A stretch of DNA of 64,000 nt from Quisquiliibacterium transsilvanicum. GTDB taxonomy: Bacteria > Pseudomonadota > Gammaproteobacteria > Burkholderiales > Burkholderiaceae_E. This document shows, in pieces, positions 46,123 through 56,300 of the stretch. Made by a program: the position numbers and the translations under genes. The stretch is from the NCBI RefSeq assembly GCF_014202215.1, contig NZ_JACHGB010000009.1, positions 1-64,000 of the forward strand, in the 5' to 3' direction. The notes below the pieces were generated by a model. That model was not told where the DNA came from and ran no database searches. It saw nothing but the letters and a program-made list of their open reading frames with translations. Position 1 is the stretch's first letter. Every line of letters begins with the position of its first letter.

Positions 46123-47150
46123 GCGCACCGGTGTCACTGTCGCCGTCGCGGCGCGCGTGGCTGCGCTTCCGTGCCAACCGCCGGGGGCTGGTCAGCCTGT
46201 GGGTTTTCCTGGCGCTGTTCGTCGCCAGCCTGGGCGCGGAGCTGCTTTCGAACGACCGGCCGATCGTGGTGAGCTACGAAGGCAGCCTCTACTGGCCGCT
46301 GGCGCGCACCTACCCGGAGACCGCCTTCGGCGGCGATTTCCGCACGCCCGCCGACTACCTCGACCCCTTCATTCGCCAGCGCATCACCAGCGGCGGAAAC
46401 TGGGCGCTGTATCCGCCAAATAACTACAGCTTCGACACCATCAACTACTTCGCGCCCAGCCCGGACCCTGCGCCGCCCTCGTCAGCCAACCTGCTCGGCA
46501 CCGACGACCGGGGCCGCGACGTACTGGCGCGCCTGCTCTACGGCTTCCGCCTGTCGGTGCTGTTCGCGCTGGGGCTCACCGCGGTGGGCACCGCGATCGG
46601 TATCCTGGCCGGGGCGGTGCAGGGCTATTTCGGCGGCCGCACCGACCTCGCGCTGCAGCGGCTGATCGAAGTCTGGGGCTCGATCCCGGAGCTTTACCTG
46701 CTGCTGATCCTGGCGTCGATCTTCGAGCCCAGCATCTGGATCCTGCTGGCCATCCTCTCGGCCTTCGGCTGGATGGGGCTGTCCGACTACGTGCGCGCGG
46801 AGTTCCTGCGCAACCGCGGGCTGGAGTACGTGACCGCGGCGCGCGCGCTGGGCCTGCCGGACCGCACCATCATCCGCCGCCACGTGCTGCCGAACTCGCT
46901 CACGCCGGTGATCGCGTTCCTGCCCTTCAGGATGAGCGCGGCAATCGTCGCGCTCACCAGCCTGGACTTCCTCGGCCTGGGCGTGCCGCCGTCCACGCCC
47001 AGCCTGGGCGAACTGCTGTCGCAGGGCAAGGCCAACCTGGACGCCTGGTGGATCTCGCTGCCCACCTTCGCGGTGCTGGTCGGCACGCTGATGCTGCTGA
47101 TCTTCATCGGCGAAGCGCTGCGCGACGCCCTGGACACGAGGAAGGGATGA
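46119..47150 (+). CDS. yejE: Microcin C/peptide ABC transporter permease YejE
   Basis: 343 residues. A cytoplasmic N-terminus is followed by a first helix (about 24-42) and a long periplasmic segment (DRPIVVSYEGSLYWP ... LLGTDDRGRDVLARLLYG), then five helices with the EAA-type loop RNRGLEYVTAARALGL. It pairs with YejB. It overlaps yejB and yejF by ATGA junctions. Confidence 0.93.
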   Translation: MSAPVSLSPSRRAWLRFRANRRGLVSLWVFLALFVASLGAELLSNDRPIVVSYEGSLYWPLARTYPETAFGGDFRTPADYLDPFIRQRITSGGNWALYPPNNYSFDTINYFAPSPDPAPPSSANLLGTDDRGRDVLARLLYGFRLSVLFALGLTAVGTAIGILAGAVQGYFGGRTDLALQRLIEVWGSIPELYLLLILASIFEPSIWILLAILSAFGWMGLSDYVRAEFLRNRGLEYVTAARALGLPDRTIIRRHVLPNSLTPVIAFLPFRMSAAIVALTSLDFLGLGVPPSTPSLGELLSQGKANLDAWWISLPTFAVLVGTLMLLIFIGEALRDALDTRKG

Positions 47151-48781
47151 GCGCAACGACGCCGGACGCAAGAAGCGCGGACGCAGCATCAGGGGCGGCG
47201 GCGCCGCTGCTGTCGGTCGAGAACCTGCGCGTCGACTTCGCCACTGCGGGCGTCAGCGCGCGCGTCGTCGAGGACATGAGCTTCTCGATCGCGCCGGGCG
47301 AGCGCTTCGCGCTGGTCGGGGAGTCCGGCTCGGGCAAGACGGTCACCGCCTACTCGCTGCTGCGCCTGCATTCGGATGCGCGCTACGGCGGGCGGATCCT
47401 GTTCGACGGGCGCGACCTGCTGTCGCTGTCCGAGCGCGAGATGCGCGGCGTGCGCGGCCGCGACATCGCGATGGTGTTCCAGGAGCCGATGAGCGCGCTC
47501 AATCCGCTCTATTCGATCGGCGATCAGATCTGCGAGACCATCGAGCTCCACGAAGGACTGCCCCGCGCGCAGGCCGCAGAGCGCGCGCTGCGCCTGCTGG
47601 AACGGGTGCGCATCGCCGAGCCCCGCCGGCGCTTCGCGAGCCTGCCGCACCAGCTCTCCGGCGGCCAGCGGCAGCGGGCGATGATCGCGATGGCGCTGGC
47701 CTGCCATCCACGCCTGCTGGTTGCGGACGAGCCGACCACTGCGCTGGACGTCACCCTGCAGCGCCAGATCGTCGAGCTGCTCGCCGAACTGCAGCGCGAG
47801 ATGGGAATGGCGGTGCTGCTGATCACCCACGACCTGCCGCTGGTGCGCTCCTTCGCCGACCGGGTTGCGGTGATGCAGTCCGGTCGACTGGTGGAAACCG
47901 GACCTGCCCGCGAGGTGTTCGATGCGCCGCGCCACCCCTACACCCGCAGGCTGGTCGACAGCCGGCCGCGTCGGGACCTGGCGCCGGTGCCGGAGTCGGC
48001 GCCCGTGCTGCTGCGCGCAAGCGGCCTGGGCTGCCGCTTCGAGTCGCGCACCGGCTGGTTCTCGCGCCACATTTTCGAGGCGGTGCAGGGAGTGGGACTG
48101 CAGCTGGCGCGCGGCGAGACGCTGGGCATCGTCGGCGAGTCCGGGTCCGGCAAGACCACGCTGGGGATGGCGCTGCTGCGGCTGTCTCAGGCCCGCACCA
48201 CGGGCGCGATCGAACTGGGCGGCGTGCGGATCGACACGATGGACCGGCGCCGGCTGCGGCCGCTGCGCCGGCGCATGCAGGTGGTCTTCCAGGACCCCTA
48301 CAACGCGCTGTCGCCGCGCCTGACCGTCGAGGAGATCGTCGGCGAGGGGCTCGCGCTGCATCGCCCCGAGCTGGACGCGGCGCGCCTGCGCGAGGCGGTG
48401 GTGCGGGTGCTCGAGGAGGTGGGGCTGACGGCCGAGATGCTGAACCGCTATCCGCACGAGTTCTCCGGCGGGCAGCGCCAGCGCATCGCGATCGCCCGGG
48501 CGGTGGTGCTGCAGCCCGAACTGCTGCTGCTCGACGAGCCCACCTCGTCGCTGGACGTGTCGGTGCAGCGCCAGGTGCTGGAGCTGCTCTCCGGGCTGCA
48601 GCGCATTCATGGCATGAGCTATCTCTTCATCACCCACGACCTGCAGGTGGTGCGCGCGATGGCGCACCGCGTGATGGTGATGAAGGACGGCAGGGTGGTG
48701 GAGGCAGGAGAGACCGAGTCCGTGTTCGCTTCGCCCGTCCATCCCTACACCCGGGAGCTGCTCGCCGCCGTGCCGGATTGA
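47147..48781 (+). CDS. yejF: Microcin C/peptide ABC transporter ATPase YejF (two ATP-binding domains)
   Basis: 544 residues with two ABC domains in tandem. The N domain has GESGSGKTVTAY, LSGGQRQRAMIAMAL and LLVADEPTTALD. The C domain has GESGSGKTTLGM, FSGGQRQRIAIARAV and LLLDEPTSSLD. Each is followed by the oligopeptide-type RHPYTRRL/VHPYTRELL element. The fused form is the usual state of YejF. GAGGAAGGG precedes the ATG. Confidence 0.94.
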   Translation: MSATTPDARSADAASGAAAPLLSVENLRVDFATAGVSARVVEDMSFSIAPGERFALVGESGSGKTVTAYSLLRLHSDARYGGRILFDGRDLLSLSEREMRGVRGRDIAMVFQEPMSALNPLYSIGDQICETIELHEGLPRAQAAERALRLLERVRIAEPRRRFASLPHQLSGGQRQRAMIAMALACHPRLLVADEPTTALDVTLQRQIVELLAELQREMGMAVLLITHDLPLVRSFADRVAVMQSGRLVETGPAREVFDAPRHPYTRRLVDSRPRRDLAPVPESAPVLLRASGLGCRFESRTGWFSRHIFEAVQGVGLQLARGETLGIVGESGSGKTTLGMALLRLSQARTTGAIELGGVRIDTMDRRRLRPLRRRMQVVFQDPYNALSPRLTVEEIVGEGLALHRPELDAARLREAVVRVLEEVGLTAEMLNRYPHEFSGGQRQRIAIARAVVLQPELLLLDEPTSSLDVSVQRQVLELLSGLQRIHGMSYLFITHDLQVVRAMAHRVMVMKDGRVVEAGETESVFASPVHPYTRELLAAVPD

Positions 48782-48908
48782 GGTCGCCGGATGCAAGTCG
48801 GCCGCCCCGGGTGCGACGACCCATCAGCGCCCCGGGCGATCCCCGCCGGCGTTTCGCGGATAATCCGTGCTTGCCTGCGGGCGCACCAACGGTATCGGAC
48901 GCATCTCC

Positions 48909-51404
48909 TTGAATCCCCTGAGCTTTTCCTGGCGGCTCACGCGGCGCGACTGGCGCGCCGGCGAGCTGCGCCTGTTGCTGGCGGCGCTGGTGGTGGCAGT
49001 CGCATCGATCGCCAGCGTCGGTTTCTTCGTCGACCGCATGCGCCAGGCGCTCTCGCTGGAGGCGCGCCAGCTGCTGGGCGCCGACCTGGTGATCGGCTCC
49101 GATCGCGCGCTGCCCAAGGAGTGGATCGACGAGGTGGGCCGATTGGGGCTGGCCAGCGCGCTGACGGTCAGCTTCCCAAGCATGGTGGTGGGCGAGCAGG
49201 GCCCGCCGCAGCTGGCATCGGTCAAGGCGGTGTCGGAGGGCTATCCGCTGCGCGGGGCGGTGCGGGTGGCGAGCGCGCCCGGCGCGCCCGACGAGGCCGC
49301 TGGCGGGATCCCCGCGCCCGGCACGCTCTGGGTCGATCCACAGCTGCTGCAGGCGCTCGGCGCGCCGCCGGGCGCGGCGCTGGAGCTTGGCGACGCGCGC
49401 TTCCAGGCCGCGCAGGTGATCACGCTGGAGCCGGATCGCGGGGCCAATTTCGTCAACTTCGCGCCGCGCGCAATCCTGCGCCTCGACGAGCTCGAGGCCA
49501 CCGGGCTGGTGCAGCCGGCCAGCCGGGTGACCTGGCGGCTGCTGGTCGCCGGCGAGCCCGCCGCGCTGTCCCGCTTCGAGGCCTGGGTGCAGCCGCGCCT
49601 CGGGCGCAATGCCCGCGTGGAGACCCTCGAGAGCGGGCGCCCGGAACTGCGCAACACCCTGGAACGCGCCGAGCGCTTCCTGGCGCTGGTGGCGCTGATG
49701 TCGGCGCTGATCGCCGCAGTGGCCATCGGGCTCGCCTCGCGGCGCTTCGCCGAGCGCCACCTGGATGGCTGCGCGGTGATGCGCGCCATGGGCATCCGCC
49801 AGTCCAGGCTGTCGGCGGTGCTGGCCCTGGAGCTGTTCTGGATCGGCCTGGCCGGCGGCCTGGTCGGAGCCTTGCTCGGCTGGCTGGTGCACTTCGGCCT
49901 GGTCAGCGCCATCTCGCCGCTGATCGGAATGCCGCTGCCGATGCCGGGTCCCTGGCCCGCGCTGCAGGCGCTGGCCGCCGGGCTGGTGCTGCTGCTGGGC
50001 TGCGGCGCCTGGCCCTTCCTGCGCCTGGCCGGCGTGCCGCCGCTGCGGGTGCTGCGGCGCGACCTCGGCAGTGCCGGCGCGTCTCCGTGGGTCGCGCTGC
50101 TGCTGGCGCTCGCGGCCTTCGCGGGCCTGCTGCTGTGGTTCGCGGGCGACCGCAAGCTGGCCGCCGTGGCGCTGGGCGGATTCGTGGTCGGCGGCGCGGT
50201 CTTTTCGGTGCTTGTTTGGCTGGCGATGCGGCTGATCGCGCCGCTGCGCGGTACCGCGCTGGTGCGGCGGCGGCCGGCGCTGCGCCTGGCGCTGGCCTCG
50301 TGGTCGCGCCGCCAGGGCGCCTCGGTGGTGCAGACCGTGGCGCTCGCGGTGGGCCTGATGGCGCTGATGCTGCTCACCGTCACGCGCACCGACCTGATCG
50401 ACAGCTGGCGGCGCGCCAGTCCGCCAGACGCGCCGAACCGTTTCGTGATCAACATCCAGCCCGACCAGCGCGATGCGGTGATCCGCAGCCTGGCGCAGGC
50501 CGGCATCCGCGACGTCGAGCTGCTGCCGATGATCCGCGGCCGGCTGGTGGAGATCAACGGGCGGCCGGTGCGCCCGGAGGACTTCGACGGCGACCGCGCC
50601 CAGCGCATGCTTGACCGCGAGTTCAACCTTTCCCAGTCGGCGCAGGCGCCGGCGCACAACCGCATCGTCGAGGGCAAGTGGTTCGCGCCGGAGGGGCTCG
50701 AGGTCTCGGTGGAATCCGGCATCCTGGCCACGCTCGGACTGAAGCTGGGCGATGAGCTCACCTTCGACATCGCCGGCGAGAAAGTGGCGGTGCGTGCCAC
50801 CAGCGTGCGCAAGGTCCAGTGGGATTCGATGCGGGTCAACTTCTTCATGATCCTCTCACCACGTGCGTTGCGCGACGCGCCGCAGACCCTGATCACCGCC
50901 TTCCACCAGCCCGTGGATGCGCCGCGCGTCGAGGCCGCGCTGGTGCGCGAGCACCCCAATCTGACGATTTTCGATACCGGGGCGCTGCTGAACCAGGTGC
51001 AGAAGATGCTGGAGCAGGTGGTGCTGGCGGTGCAGTTCCTGTTCCTGCTGACGCTGGCGGCTGGCGTCGTGGTGCTGCACACCGCGCTGGCCAGTTCGCG
51101 CGACGAGCGGGTGCGCGAGGCGGGGCTGATGCGCGCGCTGGGCGCCTCGCGCGCGCAGCTCTCGCAGGCCCAGCTCTGGGAGCTGGGCCTGTCGGGCGCG
51201 CTGGCCGGCCTGCTCGCCTCCGGCGGCGCGATCGCCATCGGCTGGGTGCTGGCGCAGCAGGTGTTCCAGTTCGAGTTCGCGGTGCGCTGGTCCAGCCTGG
51301 TCTGGGGCACGGCGGCCGGCGCCGTGCTGGCGATGCTCGCCGGCTGGCTGAGCCTGCGCGGCGTGCTGCGCGCGCCGCCGCTCGACACGCTGAGGGCCTC
51401 GTGA
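48909..51404 (+). CDS. FtsX-like ABC transporter permease (YbbP family)
   Basis: About 831 residues. The start is uncertain: the TTG at 48909 gives MNPLSFSWRLTRRDWRAGEL, the usual N-terminus of the family, while a GTG at 48867 lies only two bases after a GATAAT -10. It has an N-terminal helix, a large periplasmic domain, two FtsX domains (SALIAAVAIGLASRRFAERH ... and DERVREAGLMRALGASRAQL) and about ten helices. YbbP is normally paired with the ATPase YbbA, which is not in this window. It overlaps the globin gene by GTGA. Confidence 0.85.
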   Translation: MNPLSFSWRLTRRDWRAGELRLLLAALVVAVASIASVGFFVDRMRQALSLEARQLLGADLVIGSDRALPKEWIDEVGRLGLASALTVSFPSMVVGEQGPPQLASVKAVSEGYPLRGAVRVASAPGAPDEAAGGIPAPGTLWVDPQLLQALGAPPGAALELGDARFQAAQVITLEPDRGANFVNFAPRAILRLDELEATGLVQPASRVTWRLLVAGEPAALSRFEAWVQPRLGRNARVETLESGRPELRNTLERAERFLALVALMSALIAAVAIGLASRRFAERHLDGCAVMRAMGIRQSRLSAVLALELFWIGLAGGLVGALLGWLVHFGLVSAISPLIGMPLPMPGPWPALQALAAGLVLLLGCGAWPFLRLAGVPPLRVLRRDLGSAGASPWVALLLALAAFAGLLLWFAGDRKLAAVALGGFVVGGAVFSVLVWLAMRLIAPLRGTALVRRRPALRLALASWSRRQGASVVQTVALAVGLMALMLLTVTRTDLIDSWRRASPPDAPNRFVINIQPDQRDAVIRSLAQAGIRDVELLPMIRGRLVEINGRPVRPEDFDGDRAQRMLDREFNLSQSAQAPAHNRIVEGKWFAPEGLEVSVESGILATLGLKLGDELTFDIAGEKVAVRATSVRKVQWDSMRVNFFMILSPRALRDAPQTLITAFHQPVDAPRVEAALVREHPNLTIFDTGALLNQVQKMLEQVVLAVQFLFLLTLAAGVVVLHTALASSRDERVREAGLMRALGASRAQLSQAQLWELGLSGALAGLLASGGAIAIGWVLAQQVFQFEFAVRWSSLVWGTAAGAVLAMLAGWLSLRGVLRAPPLDTLRAS

Positions 51405-51883
51405 GCGCGGCCGGTGACGGCGGCGAGGGCGCCCGGGGCGGCGAGGGCGCCGGGGCCGGGAGCGGCGATGGCACCCATGTCGTCCAGGGCGTCGACCACC
51501 CGCAGGCCACGCCCTTCGAGCAGCTCGGCGGCGAGCCCGGCGTGCGCGGGCTGGTCGACCGCTTCTACGACCTGATGGACATGGAGCCGGAGTTCGCCGA
51601 CATCCGCCGCCTCCATCCGAATGTGCTGGACGGCTCGCGCGACAAGCTCTTCTGGTTCCTGTGCGGCTGGCTGGGCGGTCCCGACCTCTACCAGCAGCGC
51701 TTCGGCCATCCGCGCCTGCGCGCGCGCCACCTGCCGTTCCCCATTGCCAGCCGCGAGCGCGACCAGTGGCTGGTCTGCATGGCGCGGGCGATGGACGACA
51801 TGGGCGTGGGCCAGCCGCTGTTCGACCGGCTGCTGGGCTCCTTCCACAACACTGCGGACTGGATGCGCAACCGTGACGGCTGA
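51401..51883 (+). CDS. Group II truncated haemoglobin
   Basis: 160 residues with a GTG start in the permease stop (GTGA). A Gly-rich, low-complexity N-terminal extension (about 1-38) precedes the globin domain, FEQLGGEPGVRGLVDRFYDLM (Tyr B10 in RFYDLM). The proximal His is in RARHLPFPI and the G8 Trp in DQWLVCMARAM; the end FHNTADWM is typical. Such globins bind O2 or NO and act in oxygen or nitrosative-stress chemistry. The domain itself has family length (about 120). Confidence 0.92.
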   Translation: MSAAGDGGEGARGGEGAGAGSGDGTHVVQGVDHPQATPFEQLGGEPGVRGLVDRFYDLMDMEPEFADIRRLHPNVLDGSRDKLFWFLCGWLGGPDLYQQRFGHPRLRARHLPFPIASRERDQWLVCMARAMDDMGVGQPLFDRLLGSFHNTADWMRNRDG

Positions 51884-53252
51884 AGGCACGATCGCGCTGC
51901 CGCCCGGGCTGATGCTGCTCGGCCTGCTGGTGCTCGCTGCGCTCGCGGTCGGCCTTCTCGTCGTGCTGCTGCTGCGCCGTCCGCCGGATCCCGGTCCGGC
52001 GATCGAGGAGCTCGCCGTACGGCAGGCCGCTGCCACGGAACGGATGGTGCGCAGCTTGCGCGAGGAATTCGCCAGCCAGTCGCGCCAGGATCGCCAGGAA
52101 CTCACCGGCGCCCTGAACCGCTTCGGCGGCGCGCTGAACCAGCAGATGGCCTCGATCGCCGGCGTCCAGAACGCGCAGATCGACCGCTTCGCCGGCCAGC
52201 TCGACCGCCTCACCGAGGCCAACGAGAAGCGCCTGGGCGAGGTCCGCGCCACGCTGGAGGCGCGCCTGCGCGAGCTGCACCTCGACAACGCCAGCCGGCT
52301 CGAGGAGATGCGCCGCACCGTCGACGAGAAGCTGCACGCCACCCTCGAGCAACGGCTCGGCGAGTCCTTCCGGCAGGTGTCGGAGCGGCTGGAGGAGGTG
52401 CATCGCGGGCTGGGCGAGATGCGGACGCTGGCCTCCGACGTCGGCGACCTCAAGCGGGTGCTCACCAACGTCAAGAGCCGCGGGGTCTGGGGCGAGGTGC
52501 AGCTGGCGGCGCTGCTGGAGCAGATGCTGGTTCCCGAGCAGTACGCGGTCAACGTGGCCACGGTGCCGGGTTCGGGCGAGCGCGTGGAGTTCGCGATCCG
52601 GCTGCCGGGCACTGCCGAAGACGCGCCGGTGTGGCTGCCGATCGACGCCAAGTTCCCGCGCGAGGACTACGAGCGGCTGCTGCAGGCGCACGAGCAGGCG
52701 GACGCCCCCGGCGCCGAGGCCGCGATGCGTCAGCTGGAGCAGCGGCTGCGGGTGGAGGCGAAGAGCATCCGCGACAAGTACCTTTCGCCGCCGCACACCA
52801 CCGACTTCGCGCTGATGTTCCTGCCGGTCGAGGGCCTGTACGCCGAGGCGGTGCGCAGGCCCGGGCTGATCGACGATCTGCAGCGGCTGCACCGCGTGGT
52901 CATCGCCGGGCCAACCACGCTGTCGGCCATCCTGTCCAGCCTGCAGATGGGCTTTCGGACGCTCGCGGTGGAGAAGCGCTCCAGCGAGGTCTGGCAGCTG
53001 CTGGGCGCGGTCAAGACCGAATTCGGCAAGTTCGGCGACATGGTGGCCAAGGCGCGCGAGCAGGTCGACAAGGCCTCGCGCACCCTGGGCGCCTACGAGA
53101 CCCGTTCCCGCGCGATCGAGCGCAGGTTGCGCGACGTGCAGGCGCTGCCGGAGAGCGCCGCAACCCGTAGCCTGCTGGGCGAAGAGCCGCAAGCAGAGCC
53201 GCAAGAGGCAGTGTCGCAGGAGGACAGCGATTCGACTGAGGAAAATCCTTAG
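51873..53252 (+). CDS. rmuC: RmuC-family protein (DNA recombination/limiting inversions)
   Basis: 459 residues with a GTG start 11 bases inside the globin gene. It has an N-terminal membrane helix (about 11-35), a long coiled coil (about 45-190) and the RmuC domain: LTNVKSRGVWGEVQLAALLEQML, VWLPIDAKFPREDYERLL, FMLPVEG-like FLPVEGLYAEAVR and GPTTLSAILSSLQMGFRTLA. RmuC limits DNA inversions at short repeats; its nuclease-like core is predicted, not proven. The C-terminal tail is acidic and disordered. It is likely to be the last gene of this operon. Confidence 0.93.
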   Translation: MTAEGTIALPPGLMLLGLLVLAALAVGLLVVLLLRRPPDPGPAIEELAVRQAAATERMVRSLREEFASQSRQDRQELTGALNRFGGALNQQMASIAGVQNAQIDRFAGQLDRLTEANEKRLGEVRATLEARLRELHLDNASRLEEMRRTVDEKLHATLEQRLGESFRQVSERLEEVHRGLGEMRTLASDVGDLKRVLTNVKSRGVWGEVQLAALLEQMLVPEQYAVNVATVPGSGERVEFAIRLPGTAEDAPVWLPIDAKFPREDYERLLQAHEQADAPGAEAAMRQLEQRLRVEAKSIRDKYLSPPHTTDFALMFLPVEGLYAEAVRRPGLIDDLQRLHRVVIAGPTTLSAILSSLQMGFRTLAVEKRSSEVWQLLGAVKTEFGKFGDMVAKAREQVDKASRTLGAYETRSRAIERRLRDVQALPESAATRSLLGEEPQAEPQEAVSQEDSDSTEENP

Positions 53253-53332
53253 TCCGTCGGGGGTCTTCCGCGGATCGGCCGGGTGCGTGTCCGCCGTCGG
53301 ACGGACGGCGCGGGCGGCCGGAGGGCGCAGTG

Positions 53333-53338
53333 TTAAAT
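53333..53338 (+). promoter_or_regulatory. -10-like element close to the sensor kinase start
   Basis: TTAAAT, the only AT-rich run in a GC-rich 90-base gap, ends 7 bases before the ATG at 53346; no ribosome site stands between. It may mark a leaderless transcript and the promoter of the signalling cluster. Confidence 0.3.
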
Positions 53339-53345
53339 TTCCCGA

Positions 53346-56300
53346 ATGTCGATGGTTCCGTCCGATGCGCGCCGGCCGCGAAGCACGGTCGTGCAGCAGG
53401 TGGCCAGCGTCGGCATCCTCGCGCTGCTGCCCCTGCTTGCCTATGCGGTCGCGCTGCTGCTGCTCAGCTTCCGCGCCGATGAGGACAGTCGCGCCCAGTT
53501 CCTGCACGAGGTTGCCCAGACCCAGGTGCAGGCGCTGCAGCTGCGCCTGGCCACCTATGCAGACCTCCTCGATCTGGCGGCCGAGCAGCTGCCCGCGCTC
53601 GGCGTCGATGCCCGGACGGGCTGCTCGGAGCTGTTCGAGCGGCTGGCCAGGACCCAGCGCTGGATCGTCGGCGGCGGCTACGTCAGTGCCGACGGCAGCT
53701 ATCGCTGCGCCACGCCGCCCGCGCGCCTCGAGCTCTCGGTGGCCCACCGTCCCCACTTCGCCGATGCGGCGGCCGGTGCCCGCATCGTGGTCAGTCAGAG
53801 TGTCATCTCGCGGGTCACCGGCGAGCCCACGGTCTTCCTCGCCCGTCGGCTCGAGGACGGGGCGGGGCGGTTTGCCGGGGTGGTGCAGTTCGCGGTCCGT
53901 CCCGAGGCGCTCACCGAGGTGCTCCTTCCCGCCTCGGGCGGGCCGATTCAGGTGCGACTGGTCAGCGTGAACGGCGCGCCGGTCGCCTCCTCGGGCGGCG
54001 CGCCGGTGTCGGCGGCCCTGCACGGCAGCCCGGCTGGCAGAGAGTTCAGCGAGACGCGGCGGGTGCGCTTTCGCGACGCCGACGTCGGCTTCCTGACGGT
54101 CAGCGCCCCGGTGGATGCCTTCGAGTCTCCGATGCGCCGCTGGGGGACGCTGGCGCTCGCGGGCTTCGCGCTCGCGGCGCTGGCCTCCGGCCTGCTGGGT
54201 GTCTGGCTGCTCAGACGTTCGCTGCTCGCGGATTCCCGTGCGCTGGACGCGATGGTGCGCACCGCGGCGCACGACCCGGATGCCGTGAGCGTGCCGAGCT
54301 TCTGGGCCCGCGAGTCGAGCGACGTGGCGCGGGCCTTCGCGGGGATCCTGCGGCGCCTGCGCTCGCAGCAGCGGGTCCTCGAATCGGTGGCGCAGACCCT
54401 GCGCGCGCGCAGCGCGGAGCTCGAGCAGGCCCAGCGGCTGGCCCGCCTGGGCGCGTGGGAATGCGACCCGGTCAGTCGCCGCTTCGACTGCTCGGCCGAA
54501 GTGCTGGACATCCTCGGGCTGGCGCCTGACGCAACCCACAGCCTGGATGAGCTCGTCGCGATGGCGCCGCAGTCCGAGCGGGCGATGCTGGAGGCGGCGT
54601 TCTCCGGGGCATTGTCCGGCGGGCGCGGCCTGGACCTGGTCCACCGCATCCTGCGCCCGGACGGCACGGTGCGCCGCATCCAGCAGCGGGCGCAGGCCTG
54701 CCAGGTGGCGGCGGGCGAAGATGTGGCTGTGGGCCCAGGCGAGGGCGCTCGCGCCCGGCTCAAGGGCACCGCCCAGGACGTCACCGACCTGGAGTCCTCA
54801 CGCGAGCAGGTGGCGCTCTTCGAGGCGGCGCTGGGCGGCACCGACGACATCGTCGTCATCGGCGAACTCGGCCCCGACACGGCTGCGGAGCCGCGCGTAG
54901 TCTGGGTGAACCCGGCGCTGCTACGCCTGGTCGGCCGCGATCGCGACTCGCTGGTGGGGGCGGAAAGCACATTGTTCGAGGGGGCCGCGATCGACCCGCA
55001 GCGGCAGCGAGAGGTCGTCGAGGCGCTGCTGCGCGGCGAGGCCTCGCGCACCGAGATAGGCTTCACCCTCAGGGATGGCGCCCGCGTGTGGCTGGAACTG
55101 CACGTATCGCCGATCCTTGGGCGCGCCGGCATCGTCGGGCACTGGGTGGCGGTGGGGCGCGACACCACCGCGCGCAGGACCGCCGAGCACCGGGTGCGGG
55201 CCAGCGAGGCGCGCTACCGGCACCTGTTCGACGATCACCCGCTGCCGCTGTGGATCTACGACCTGGATTCCGGGGCGATCGCCGACGTCAACCGGGCAGG
55301 GATCGAGGCCTTCGGCTACGGCCGCGAGGAATTCCTCGCGATGCGGGTCTCCGATCTGGTGCCGCCCGAGCACCGGGACGAGCTCGACGTCGCCCGCCGC
55401 CAGCTCCTTGGCGGCAGTGAGTATGGCGGCGGGCTGTGGTGCCGCCGTCGCGACGGCACGCTGCGGCGCGTTGAGGTTCATGGCGCCACCACCGAGATGG
55501 ACGGGCGCCGGATGCGCATCATCTCGCCGATCGACAGGACCGAAGAGTTCGCCGCGCGCGGGGCGCTGGAGCGCCTCAACGCCACGCTCGAGGAGACAGT
55601 CGCCACGCGCACCGCCTCGCTCAGCATCAGCGAACAGCGCTACCGGACGCTGGCCGAGCTCTCGCCGCAGGTGATCTGGCAGGCCGATGCCCGCGGGCGC
55701 CTGACCTTCCTGAGCCGGCGCTGGCAGGAGCTGGTCGGCGAGCGCGAGGCCGGCTGGCTCGGCATGCACTGGGTCGACGCGCTTCCTCCCGCTGACGTTT
55801 GCGCCACCCGTCGCGCTTTCGCCGACGCGGCGCGCGAGCGGCGGACGATGCGGATGCGCCGGCGCATCCGCGGCCGGGACGGGCAGGTCCACTCGATGCT
55901 GACGGCGGCCGCGCCGGTATTCGACGCCGACGGCTCGGTACTGTCCTGGGTCGGCGTCGACACCGACGTCGGCGAGCTCGAGTCGGTGCAGCAGGAGCTC
56001 AACGAGGCGGTCGAGCGCCAGGAAGCTTTCTCCTATTCGGTGTCGCACGACCTGCGGGCGCCGGTGCACGTGATCGCGGGCTTCGCAGGCGTGCTGCTGG
56101 ACGGACAGGTGGGCAGCATCGACGACGAGGCGCGGCACTACGTCGGGCGCATCGCCGAGAACGCCCGTCGGATGGAGACGCTGATCACCGACCTGCTCGC
56201 CCTGTCGCGCCTGGGCAGGGAGGAGCTTGCGCCGCAGTCCTTCGAGCTGGTCGGCCTGCTGCGCGAAGTGATCCAGGCCGAGCGCGACCGGCAACCGGGC

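Noticed and set aside
49241-54644. Very long antisense open frames (over 1100 codons) on the minus strand opposite the permease, globin, RmuC and kinase genes
   Set aside because: High GC removes stop codons in shadow frames; the translations are Arg/Ala/Gly-rich without any family motif, while the plus-strand genes carry full domain motifs.
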